Shown piece after piece: positions 1-7,934 of a stretch of 64,000 nucleotides of DNA. The position numbers were made by a program, and so were the translations under genes. Source of the DNA: Amycolatopsis orientalis DSM 40040 = KCTC 9412 (GTDB taxonomy: Bacteria; Actinomycetota; Actinomycetes; Mycobacteriales; Pseudonocardiaceae); NCBI RefSeq assembly GCF_000478275.1, contig NZ_ASJB01000062.1, positions 158,344 through 222,343 of the forward strand, written 5' to 3'. The notes beneath the pieces were generated by a model. It did not search any database. It was not told where the DNA came from and saw only the letters and a program-made list of their open reading frames with translations. Positions within the stretch are counted from its first letter, which is position 1. Each line of letters begins with the position of its first letter.

Positions 1-1
1 C

Positions 2-742
2 TTCCTCGCCGACTGGTACTTCACCGAGCGAGGTATCCGTGACCGGGTGCGGCTGACCTACGTCACGCCGTTGGACGCGGCGTTCACCAAACCCGTCGCC
101 GCGGCGGCCCTCGCCGGCCTGCTGGCGGAGAAGGGCATCGAGCTCGTGACGGAGTTCAACACCGGCGAGGTCGACGGTGCGGGCGGGCGCCTGGTCTCCT
201 ATGACGGCCGCGAGGTCCCGTTCGATCTCGCCGTCCTGGTCCCGCTGCACAGTGGACAGTCCTATGTGGATCGTTCGCCGGGGCTGGGAGACGAACTCGG
301 TTTCGTCCCCGCGGACCCGCACACCCTCCAGGCCAAGGCTCGGCCGGACATCTTCGTCATCGGGGACGCCGCGGCATTGCCGACGTCGAAAGCCGGTTCG
401 GTCACCCACTTCGAAGGAACGGTGCTGACCCGCAATGTCCTGCGGTACCTGGCGGGGCGGCCACTGGACACCGGCTTCGACGGGCACACGAACTGCTTCA
501 TCGAAAGCGGATTCCGCAAGGCGATGCTCATCGACTTCGACTATGACACCGAGCCGCTGACCGGACACTTCCCGGCGGCGGTGGGCCTGCCGTTGCTGAA
601 GGAGTCGCGGCTCAATCACTGGGGGAAGCTGATGTTCTCCTGGCTGTATTGGCACAGTCTGCTGCCCGGTCGTGACATTCCCGGCATCTCCACGCGGATG
701 CCCCGCGCGGGCAAGCACTTTCCCGTCACCGCCGACCACTGA
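2..742 (+). CDS. Sulfide:quinone oxidoreductase-type FAD flavoprotein, 3' part
   Basis: The reading frame is open from base 2, so the start lies before the window; the visible part is 246 aa. It is the C-terminal portion of a pyridine-nucleotide-disulfide-type flavoprotein: a second Rossmann segment, then the FAD-contacting PDIFVIGDAA stretch, then a tail containing HTNCFIESG with one cysteine, as seen in sulfide:quinone oxidoreductases. That family oxidises sulfide at the membrane surface and passes electrons to quinone. The next two genes are sulfur-carrier homologues, which supports a sulfide or persulfide oxidation role. A rubredoxin- or NADH-dehydrogenase-like flavoprotein is the alternative; the missing N-terminus prevents checking the other catalytic cysteine. 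Confidence 0.75.
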   Translation, partial: FLADWYFTERGIRDRVRLTYVTPLDAAFTKPVAAAALAGLLAEKGIELVTEFNTGEVDGAGGRLVSYDGREVPFDLAVLVPLHSGQSYVDRSPGLGDELGFVPADPHTLQAKARPDIFVIGDAAALPTSKAGSVTHFEGTVLTRNVLRYLAGRPLDTGFDGHTNCFIESGFRKAMLIDFDYDTEPLTGHFPAAVGLPLLKESRLNHWGKLMFSWLYWHSLLPGRDIPGISTRMPRAGKHFPVTADH

Positions 743-763
743 CAAGCCAAGGAGGACGCAGAC

Positions 764-1081
764 ATGCCCACGGCGACCTACGCGGGTACCGCGGTGCCTG
801 TGAACGACGAGGGGTTCTTCACCGACCCGCGGAGCTGGACCGAAGAGATGGCCCCAGAGATCGCCCGCGAAGCCGGCATCGAGGCGCTGACCGATGAGCA
901 TTGGCAGGTGATCAAACACATGCGGCGCGAGTACGCCGAGAAGGGCACGGGGCCGACCGTACGAGCCCTGGGCCGGACGTCCGGGGTCACCATCAAGCAG
1001 CTCTACCGGCTCTTTCCGAAGGGCCCGGCCAAGATCGCGGCGAAGATCGCCGGCATCCCGAAGCCTCGCGGCTGTATCTGA
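764..1081 (+). CDS. TusE/DsrC-family sulfur relay protein
   Basis: A 105-aa protein starting at an ATG preceded by AAGGAGG. The C-terminus ends KPRGCI, the DsrC/TusE signature in which the penultimate cysteine carries persulfide sulfur. DsrC proteins that act as trisulfide substrates of sulfite reductase have a second cysteine about ten residues upstream, in a motif read as PAKxACxIAG; here that position is alanine (PAKIAAKIAG). The protein is therefore the single-cysteine, TusE-like or regulatory kind and should carry sulfur but not form the intramolecular disulfide. It sits 21 bp after the flavoprotein and 13 bp before a DsrE2-like gene, so the three are probably one transcript. Confidence 0.85.
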   Translation: MPTATYAGTAVPVNDEGFFTDPRSWTEEMAPEIAREAGIEALTDEHWQVIKHMRREYAEKGTGPTVRALGRTSGVTIKQLYRLFPKGPAKIAAKIAGIPKPRGCI

Positions 1082-1094
1082 CAGGCGGCACATC

Positions 1095-1562
1095 ATGAGC
1101 GACAAGATCGAAAAGGTCTCCATCATCATCTCCAAGGGCTCCTTGGAGGCCATCTACCCCGGGCTGATCATGGCCAACGGCGCCCGCGCCGAGGGCATCG
1201 AAGCCAATCTGTTCTTCACCTTCTTCGGCCTGGACGCCGTGCACAAGGCCCACCACGAGCACATCAAGCTCGCCACCGTCGGCAATCCCGGACTGCACCT
1301 GGCCACGTGGGCGGGCGGCTTCCCCGGCGTAGCTTCGGTGATGACCCGGTTCATGGCGCACAAGATGGAGAAGCTGGACATCCCGTCCATCCCGGAGTTC
1401 GTCGAAATGATCTCCGACACCGGTGCGGGGCTCTTCGCCTGCAAAGCGTCGGTCGATCTGTTCGGGCTGGACAAAGACGACCTGATCGAGCAGGTGCAGG
1501 ACATCATCACCGTCGGAGAGTTCTACGAGCGGGCCGCGGGCGGTCAGATCATCTTCACCTGA
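1095..1562 (+). CDS. DsrE2/DsrE-like sulfur carrier protein
   Basis: A 155-aa soluble alpha/beta protein of the DsrE/DsrF/DsrH-like superfamily. The only cysteine, in GAGLFACKAS around residue 117, is at the position of the sulfur-binding cysteine of the DsrE2 subgroup. Such proteins hand sulfane sulfur between rhodanese, TusA and downstream oxidation systems. It closes a probable three-gene sulfur operon (flavoprotein, TusE-like, DsrE2-like). The gene ends only 20 bp from the stop codon of the convergent RHS gene, with no obvious terminator hairpin in the gap. Confidence 0.8.
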   Translation: MSDKIEKVSIIISKGSLEAIYPGLIMANGARAEGIEANLFFTFFGLDAVHKAHHEHIKLATVGNPGLHLATWAGGFPGVASVMTRFMAHKMEKLDIPSIPEFVEMISDTGAGLFACKASVDLFGLDKDDLIEQVQDIITVGEFYERAAGGQIIFT

Positions 1563-1582
1563 GCGAGCGCGTCCGCTCTCCG

Positions 1583-4500
1583 TCACTTCGTGTGCCGGTA
1601 CGGCCGTGTGTGGCCGGTTTCGGCGTTGTGCTTGGTGATGTGATCGATCCCGCTCGCCTCGAGCCGCGGGTACTCGGTCACCTTGAACACGTTGTCGTCG
1701 CGGCGGTGCGGGTAGATGTCGTGTCCCTTGCCCGGCCAGCTGGGGAACACCACGTGCGTGTCCTTGTTGGAGTTCTTGGCGAAGGTCTCGGAGACGTAGT
1801 CCCATTTCTCCTGGACGAGCGGCTTCCTCGGGTCGTTCGGATCGTTGATCCACCCGGGCATCCTCACGCCGTTGTCCTTGAGAGTCCCTTCGAGCGTGTT
1901 GCCGCCGTTCTGCTTCGCGATCTTGGTGGCCTTCTCCTCGACCGAGCCGAGGTACTCGTCCTCTTCCCCGCGCTTGCGCTTCTTGTGGCCACCGGACCAG
2001 AAGAAGTGCTTGTCGGCTTTCAGCATCTTGTCGAGTTCCGGCTTGAACTTCTCGAATTCCTCTTTGGACATCTTGTCGACGCGGACGTGGCCCCGCGGGC
2101 TCCTTCTCGGCGGCTGGGGCTGCCCGCCGGAACCGACCGGCTGTGGCCGCGACTGGCTGCCCGGCCCGTTCTTGCCGCAGGAGCCGACGAGGCCGAGCGG
2201 GTCGCCGGCGAGCAGCGGCTGGCCGACATAGCCGACGGGGTTCGGCGCGGCCGCGAGCCCGAGCGGATCCTGGCTGAGGTAACGCGCGGTCCGCGGGTCG
2301 TAGTACCGGAAGACGTTGTAGTGCAGCCCGGTTTCCTCGTCGCGGTACTGGCCGGGGAACGCCAGCGGCATCGCCGCGGGATCGGCGCCGGGCACCGGCG
2401 CGCCCCAGAAACTGCTGTGATCCCGCCAGACCAGGGTGCCCCGCTCGTCGAGCAGTTCGGTCGGTGTTCCCGCGGGCGACGTGATCACCGCCCGGAACCG
2501 CGCCTCGCCGACGTCGCCGGTGTGCTCGACCTGCACGACGGGGCGATCGTCGTCATACCGCTCCCAGGTGAGGAACCGATAGGACCCGTCGGCGGGACGG
2601 TGTTCCACCCGCTCGACGAGGGTCATCTCGCTCCACAGGAACCGGACGTCCACGGTGAGCTCGGGCTCGCCGTCCGGGCCGGTCGTCCAGCGGCGTTTGG
2701 CGAACCGCCGCCCCAGCGGGTCGTAGTGGTAGGTCCAGAGCGCGCCGTCGGACGTCCGGGCGGAGCGCAGCCGGTCGAGGTGGTCCCAGGTGAGGACGCA
2801 GGACCCGTCGGCGTGCTGCCAACCGGTGACCCTGCCCTGTTCGTCGGCGCCGTAGCGGGTTTCGCCGGCGGAGACGAGCAGGTTGCGGTCGTAGATCCGC
2901 GGTCCCGGCAGCGACGGCGTCACCGCCGAAGTGATGTTGCCCGCCGCGTCGTGGGTGAACCGCTCCACACCGGCGGGGCCGCGCGCCTCGCTGACCCTTC
3001 CGGCGCTGTCGAAGGAGAACCGCCACGGCCGGATCGCGTCGCCGACCGCGGCGAGCCTGCCGTCCGGGCGGTAGCCGTAGGTGCGGGTCCCGACGCCCGC
3101 GACGTCTTCCTCGGCGAGCCGGTCCTCCGCGTCGAATCGCCGCCGCAGTACCGCGGAGCCGTCGACGTCACGCCTGATCTCGCGTCCGGCGTCGTCGTAG
3201 GTGAAGGCGACCTCGTGCCCGGCGATCCGCAGCGACCGCGGCAGCCCCGAATCGTGGAAGCGCCACTCACTGTCCACTCCGGACGATGTCCGGCGGACGA
3301 GCGTCTCACCGTCGTAGCGCCAGCACACGCCGAGCCCGTTGATGGTGTCGACGACGACGGAGTCCGTGCCGTCACGGCGGATTTCGACCCGCGACTCGGC
3401 GTTCTCGGCGACGGTCAGCCTGCCGAGCGCGTCGTATTCGTACCGCGTGACGTCGTCCGGGGTACGTCGTGCCACGACGTTGCCGAGGAGGTCGTAGTCG
3501 TACTCGGTCACCTGGCCAAGGCCGGTGGTCATGCGGCGCAGCTGCCCCGCCGCGTCGTAGGCGTAGCCGATCCGGCGGCCGTCGTAGTCGACCTCCTCCA
3601 CGAGCCTGCCCGCGGCGTCACGGACATACCGCCAGACGAGGCCGTTCGGATTGGTCACCGAGCTGAGCCGCAGCTCCCCGTCGTAGCCGTAGAGCGTGCG
3701 GCCGCCCGCGGCGTCGGTCTCCTCCAGCACGAGGCCGAACGGACCGTACTTCCGGCGCCGCGCGGCACCCGTCGCGTCGCGGTACTCGACGACCTGGCCC
3801 TCCGCGTCGTGCACCCACGTCTCGCGCTCGCCGTGCGGCCCGAGCCGCCAGGCACGACGGCCGTCGATGGTCCAGCCGAGTTTCACCGTGCCGCCGGAGG
3901 CCGTGTGCACCACGCGAGGGCGGCCGTACGGATCGCGATCGCCGGGGCGGACCGAGCGGTCCGTCACGGGGGCGTCGCCGAGCGGATCGGGCGCGTCGGG
4001 GACGGCCACCGGCAACCCGGCGCCGACGAGTGTGGTGGCCGGGTCGAACGCCGGGACCACCCGTTCGGTCTCCCCGTCGTCCGCCCGCAGCCGGACCTCG
4101 CCGCCGTCGGCGGGCGCCAGCCGCACGGTGGAACCCCCGGGACGGTTGACGGCCACCAGCTCGCCGTCCTCGTCGTACTCGTAGCCGGTTTCCCGGCCGA
4201 GTTCGTCCACTTGGGACAGTAGTTCGTCGCGGTGGTTCCACCGGTAGCGCCGGGAATTGCCCAGTGGGTCGATGCGCTCGATCAGCTGGTTGGCGTCGTT
4301 GAGGCGGTAGGTCCACGTGTGACCGACGGCGTCGGTGTGCCGGGTCACGCCGGGCTCGTAGGCGAACGTGGCGTTGTAGTAACCGTTCGCCCCCACGGCA
4401 CGGACGCAGCGCCCGGCGTCGTCGTAGACGTACCGGTACCAGGTGCCCGTGCGATCCCGCCAGCCGACGAGCCGGTGCCCGAAGTCGTAGTCGAGGGTCA

Positions 4501-6142
4501 TCGGACGGCCGGCGAAGTCCAGGACGGCGCTCAGCTGGCCGTGCCGGTTGTACGAGAAGCGCACCAGCGGTACCTGTTCCGGCGCGCCGAAAGCGACGAT
4601 CCGCCCGTTCGCGGTGCTGATCACGAATTCGACACCGTCGTCACGCCGGAGCTTCACAGGCGTGCCGTCGGCGGCGTAGTCGAATTCCGTGCGGGCGCCG
4701 TCCTGCTCGATGGCCGTGAGCGGCAGGATGCCGGCGGTACCGGCGAAATGCAGCTCACGATCGCCGGCCGAGAGGCGGTAGCCGTCCGGTGTGCGGTGCA
4801 GCCGGTGGCGTGGGCCTTGCCGCGGCAGCACAGGTTCGCCCGCGGGGACGGGAAAGTCCAGCACCATGCCGTCTTCGGCGTGGAACCGGATCAGGTCGCC
4901 GCCGAGTTCCAGTCGCTGGTCCACTGTGGACGTCCATGATGGACCGAACCAGCGGCCCGCGGTGTAGGACGACAGATGCGTGCGGGACAGCTCCAGATCC
5001 GCCGCGTCGCCAGGCAACGTCACGTCGACCTGGGTCATGACGACCTCGCCGGTCGCGACATCGACAGGGTCGCCGCAGTAGTTCTTGGAATCGGACGGAA
5101 TCGAGCGGTCGCTGTTGCCGTCCTTCTTGGTGGAGTCGTCGCGGTTGCCGCCCCGATCGCCGCTGCCACCATTGCCACCGTTGCCGCTACCGCTGGCGTT
5201 CGTCTGGTCGTTGTCCTGCTTGGTGTTGCCCTTGTCGCCGGTGTTGCCACCGCCGTCGTTCCTGCCGCCGCCGTCGCCCTTGCCGTTGTGGTCGGCGCCG
5301 GAGGAGGTGGTGCTCTCGTCGTGCTTGTCCTTGCCGTTGTCGAGCCCGCGGTCCCTGGTCTTGACCGGGGGAGGGGTGTCCACCTTGCCGCCCTGGAGCT
5401 TGCGCATGGCCTTGGCGGCGTCGTCGAAGAGCGTGTCGGCCCGCTTCAGCAGCGGCATCAGGCCCTTGAGCGCCTTGACGAGCTTGGTGGTGATGTCGGC
5501 GATCTTCGAGGCGGTCTTGGCGACCGCGGTCACGACCTGCGGCACCACCCAGGTCAGCCCGATGCCCAGGGTGAACAGCACTTGCAGCGCCCAGCTGATG
5601 AGGTGGCCGACGAGTTCGGCGATGATGTCGCGGACGAGGGTGCGGACGGCGGCGACGACCTCACCCGCGGTCTTGACCCCGCTGGACGCCCCTTCGCAGC
5701 CCTTCTGCGCGGCCGTGAGGACGTCGGTCATGTCCGTGGTCCGCTGCCGGTACTGATCCGCGGCGGTGCCCGTCCACGACTGCAGATCGGCCTCGACCAT
5801 GCCGGTCAGGTCCGTGCCGATGGTGCCGAGTTCCTTGGCGGCGTTGGCCCAGGTTTCGGCCTGTGCCCTGATCTGGTCCGCGTCGCCGGTCAGGGCGTCG
5901 AGCGCGTCGGAGAGCGGGCCGACGTGCTCCAGCAACCAGCCGACACCCGCGGCGAGGATCGAGCCGAACGGGTCCATGGCCATCGACAGCGCGTCGAGGG
6001 CCGTGCCGACGGCCCCCATCGCGACCGACGCCCAGTCGCCCTTCTCGATGCCTTCCTTGAGGTCGTTCGCCGACTCGAGCAAGGGCATGCCGGAGTAGCC
6101 CTTGGTGGAATCCTGGCGTTCAGCGATCAGGGGGTTCGCCAT
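1583..6142 (-). CDS. RHS-repeat polymorphic toxin, ESX-type N-terminus, ADP-ribosyl-cyclase-like C-terminus
   Basis: A 1,519-aa protein; I place the start at the ATG reading MANPLIAERQ, with GAGGAAG upstream, rather than the longer Arg/Gly-rich extension. Residues 1-250 are helical with a WTG turn at 123-125, resembling WXG100/LXG export domains, and two hydrophobic stretches. Residues 255-352 are a Gly/Asn/Asp linker. A DUF6531-like module starts near 353, followed by many YD repeats. The RHS core ends at DPLGL, residue 1318, where the shell peptide is normally cut. The 201-aa tail is the toxin: FFWSG (1380-1384), TLEGT with Glu1418, a Trp at 1447 and TEYPRL with Glu1490 occur in the same order as the active-site blocks of CD38/ADP-ribosyl cyclase. 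I infer an NAD-consuming toxin. No immunity gene lies beside it. Confidence 0.85.
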   Translation of the reverse strand: MANPLIAERQDSTKGYSGMPLLESANDLKEGIEKGDWASVAMGAVGTALDALSMAMDPFGSILAAGVGWLLEHVGPLSDALDALTGDADQIRAQAETWANAAKELGTIGTDLTGMVEADLQSWTGTAADQYRQRTTDMTDVLTAAQKGCEGASSGVKTAGEVVAAVRTLVRDIIAELVGHLISWALQVLFTLGIGLTWVVPQVVTAVAKTASKIADITTKLVKALKGLMPLLKRADTLFDDAAKAMRKLQGGKVDTPPPVKTRDRGLDNGKDKHDESTTSSGADHNGKGDGGGRNDGGGNTGDKGNTKQDNDQTNASGSGNGGNGGSGDRGGNRDDSTKKDGNSDRSIPSDSKNYCGDPVDVATGEVVMTQVDVTLPGDAADLELSRTHLSSYTAGRWFGPSWTSTVDQRLELGGDLIRFHAEDGMVLDFPVPAGEPVLPRQGPRHRLHRTPDGYRLSAGDRELHFAGTAGILPLTAIEQDGARTEFDYAADGTPVKLRRDDGVEFVISTANGRIVAFGAPEQVPLVRFSYNRHGQLSAVLDFAGRPMTLDYDFGHRLVGWRDRTGTWYRYVYDDAGRCVRAVGANGYYNATFAYEPGVTRHTDAVGHTWTYRLNDANQLIERIDPLGNSRRYRWNHRDELLSQVDELGRETGYEYDEDGELVAVNRPGGSTVRLAPADGGEVRLRADDGETERVVPAFDPATTLVGAGLPVAVPDAPDPLGDAPVTDRSVRPGDRDPYGRPRVVHTASGGTVKLGWTIDGRRAWRLGPHGERETWVHDAEGQVVEYRDATGAARRRKYGPFGLVLEETDAAGGRTLYGYDGELRLSSVTNPNGLVWRYVRDAAGRLVEEVDYDGRRIGYAYDAAGQLRRMTTGLGQVTEYDYDLLGNVVARRTPDDVTRYEYDALGRLTVAENAESRVEIRRDGTDSVVVDTINGLGVCWRYDGETLVRRTSSGVDSEWRFHDSGLPRSLRIAGHEVAFTYDDAGREIRRDVDGSAVLRRRFDAEDRLAEEDVAGVGTRTYGYRPDGRLAAVGDAIRPWRFSFDSAGRVSEARGPAGVERFTHDAAGNITSAVTPSLPGPRIYDRNLLVSAGETRYGADEQGRVTGWQHADGSCVLTWDHLDRLRSARTSDGALWTYHYDPLGRRFAKRRWTTGPDGEPELTVDVRFLWSEMTLVERVEHRPADGSYRFLTWERYDDDRPVVQVEHTGDVGEARFRAVITSPAGTPTELLDERGTLVWRDHSSFWGAPVPGADPAAMPLAFPGQYRDEETGLHYNVFRYYDPRTARYLSQDPLGLAAAPNPVGYVGQPLLAGDPLGLVGSCGKNGPGSQSRPQPVGSGGQPQPPRRSPRGHVRVDKMSKEEFEKFKPELDKMLKADKHFFWSGGHKKRKRGEEDEYLGSVEEKATKIAKQNGGNTLEGTLKDNGVRMPGWINDPNDPRKPLVQEKWDYVSETFAKNSNKDTHVVFPSWPGKGHDIYPHRRDDNVFKVTEYPRLEASGIDHITKHNAETGHTRPYRHTK

Positions 6143-6294
6143 GCGGTGTCGTCTTCTTCCTCGGGATCCTTGACCGCCATCCATACCATCTCCGGGAGCG
6201 CTTCCCCACGACCCTGAGAAGATCATGCCCCTTCACCGGGGAGGATGGAACTGAAGGGCAACGCCCGAGGATCACGCCTGGCCGGGTGGGTCGC

Positions 6295-7506
6295 TCAGAA
6301 GCTCACGACCGACAGGCCGTCCGCCACGACGACGCCGTCGTGCAGCACCGTGCGATCCTTGCCGCGGTCCATCACCGCGCTCGTCGGCGTTTCGCCGTCC
6401 ACCAGCAGCAGATCGGCGCGGTCACCCACGTCCACGCCGGGACGGTCGGCGATACCCGCGAGCCGCGGGACGTCGTGGCTCATGATCGACGCGCCCCCGG
6501 TCGTCGCGACGGCCAGCGCCATTTCGATCAGGTCGTCGCGGCGGAAACCGTGCGTGAAGGCCAGCTGCCAGGTGCGGTCGAGCAGGTCGCAGTTGCCGTA
6601 CGGGCTCCAGTAGTCCCGCTGGCCGTCTTCCCCCAGGCCGACACGCACACCGGCCGTCGTGAGGTCCGCCAGGGACAGCTGGCCGTCGACGGACGGCGCG
6701 ACGGTCGCCATCGCGATGTCCAGCTCCGCGAACGTGTCGATCAGGCGGCGGCTCACCGACTCCGAGACCGAACCCAGCCCGTACGCGTGCGACAGGGTCA
6801 CCTTGCCGCGCATGTCCAGGGCACGCACCCGCTCGATCACCAGATCCGTCGAGAACACGCCCAAGTGCCCCGGCTCGTGCAGGTGGATGTCCACCTCCAC
6901 GCCGTATTTCTCCGCGAGCCCGAACACGACGTCGAGATGTCCCTTGGGATCCCTGTCCAGCGAGCACGGGTCGATCCCGCCGACGACCGCGGCACCCGAA
7001 CGCAGCGCGGCCTCCAGCACGTCCGCGGAGCCGGGCTCGCGCAGGATCCCGGCCTGCGGGAACGCGATCACGTCGACGTCCGCGTGCCCGGCGAACCGTT
7101 CCTTCGCGGCGAGCACGGCGTCGAGCCGCTCCAGCCGGCAGTCGACGTCCACCTGCGCGTAGCTGCGCACCCGCGTGGTCCCGTTGGCGATCATGCGCTC
7201 CAGCGTCCCGGCGACGCGCTCGGGCAGCGGAACCTCGGCGTCGCGCCAGTTCTCGCGGTCGTTGAGCATCATCGCCCAGACGCCCGGCGCGCCCGTGTGC
7301 GGCCGGAACGGGAGGCCGATGCGGGTGGAGTCGAGATGGACGTGCACGTCGCTGAACGACGGGAACAGCAGCCGCCCGCGCCCCTCGACCGTGTCCGGCG
7401 CGGGGGTGACGGCGGGATCGTGCGGCCGCACCGCGGTGATCCGGCCGTCGGCCACCTCGACGTCACTGCGCTGTCCACCCCACGGGCGGACGTCACGGAT
7501 CAACAC
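6295..7506 (-). CDS. Amidohydrolase family protein (cytosine-deaminase-like)
   Basis: A 403-aa protein. The open frame runs further 5', but that part crosses an intergenic palindrome, so I take the GTG reading VLIRDVRPWG, which has GAAAGG 8-13 bases upstream. Features of the metal-dependent amidohydrolase superfamily: SDVHVHLDST near residue 60 (the HxH metal site as HVH), VDIHLHEPG near the middle, LSHAYGL with the downstream His, and GLGEDGQRDYW with the late metal-binding Asp. The C-terminus returns to a small beta domain (GDRADLLLVDG). The layout resembles cytosine deaminase and related cyclic-amide hydrolases. The substrate is unknown and there is no clear operon partner. Confidence 0.75.
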   Translation of the reverse strand: MLIRDVRPWGGQRSDVEVADGRITAVRPHDPAVTPAPDTVEGRGRLLFPSFSDVHVHLDSTRIGLPFRPHTGAPGVWAMMLNDRENWRDAEVPLPERVAGTLERMIANGTTRVRSYAQVDVDCRLERLDAVLAAKERFAGHADVDVIAFPQAGILREPGSADVLEAALRSGAAVVGGIDPCSLDRDPKGHLDVVFGLAEKYGVEVDIHLHEPGHLGVFSTDLVIERVRALDMRGKVTLSHAYGLGSVSESVSRRLIDTFAELDIAMATVAPSVDGQLSLADLTTAGVRVGLGEDGQRDYWSPYGNCDLLDRTWQLAFTHGFRRDDLIEMALAVATTGGASIMSHDVPRLAGIADRPGVDVGDRADLLLVDGETPTSAVMDRGKDRTVLHDGVVVADGLSVVSF

Positions 7507-7553
7507 GGAGAGCACCTTTCTCGACGGGGCCAGGTCTCGTGAGTGGTAATGAT

Positions 7554-7780
7554 GGTTCTGTTGAGAGGTAAGGCAAAGGTGGCGTGTTGCGCGCGCTATC
7601 GGCTCGTGCCGCGGTCTGATGTCTCCAATGTGGCATTGGGGGCACTCAGTGTCCCCAATGCCACATTGGAGACATGCCCGGCTCCCGGAGTCTTTACCGA
7701 CATGATCGGCAGCTGCGGCTTCGGGAGAACGCGGAGTTGGGGTGTCGGTCACGACAACTTTGCCTCACCCCTCAATAACC
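7554..7780. repeat. Possible MITE-like element with imperfect terminal inverted repeats
   Basis: The left end (7554-7579) reads GGTT, then TTGAGAGGTAAGGCAAAG; the right end, read on the minus strand from 7780, is GGTT, then ATTGAGGGGTGAGGCAAAG. The two differ by a 2-nt length change and two transitions. A third copy of the motif occurs at 45935-45956. The ends enclose 225 bp with no convincing ORF and a long internal palindrome. This could be a small non-autonomous element or simply two inverted copies of a dispersed intergenic motif. I see no target-site duplication. Confidence 0.45.
7619..7675. repeat. Long intergenic palindrome, 26-bp arms
   Basis: Arms at 7619-7644 and 7650-7675 are complementary at 25 of 26 positions around a 5-nt centre. 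The core of each arm is CCAATGTGGCATTGGGG or its complement. It lies between the amidohydrolase and lipoprotein genes, inside the possible MITE. It could form a strong hairpin or cruciform. There is no T-run, so a simple intrinsic terminator is not the obvious reading. Confidence 0.8.
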
Positions 7781-7829
7781 AACCCTCACTTGGGGACCTA
7801 CTCGTAGCCTGCGGCTTTGCTCGCGGTGA

Positions 7830-7886
7830 AGTACATGATGGCCCCCTTCCTTGCGCCAGGCGCAAGGAAGGGGGCCATCATGTACT
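7830..7886. repeat. Perfect 28-bp-arm palindrome
   Basis: Arms 7830-7857 and 7859-7886 are exact reverse complements around a single base at 7858. Each arm contains CATGATGGCCCCCTTCCTTG or its complement. It lies 48 bp beyond the stop of the convergent-side lipoprotein gene and is unrelated in sequence to the 7619 palindrome. A bidirectional terminator or a mobile palindromic repeat unit are both possible. Between 7507 and 7934 I see only these repeats and no gene. Confidence 0.85.
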
Positions 7887-7934
7887 GGGGAAGGGGCCTT
7901 CACGCGCGACCGCCGACGAACTCACCCCCTCGGG

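Noticed and set aside
1307..4222. 971-aa plus-strand open frame opposite the RHS gene
   Set aside because: Val/Arg/Pro-rich translation with no domain, a high-GC shadow of the real minus-strand gene.
6143..6226. N-terminal extension of the RHS gene to 6226
   Set aside because: The extra 28 residues are Arg/Gly-rich, lack a better ribosome site and precede a start with GAGGAAG and normal ESX-like sequence.
7507..7752. Extension of the amidohydrolase frame across 7507-7752
   Set aside because: It translates through the intergenic palindrome (CQCHIGDI) and lacks family similarity; the GTG at 7506 has a proper ribosome site.
7619..7886. CRISPR array
   Set aside because: The palindromes differ from one another and are not regularly spaced repeats with unique spacers.
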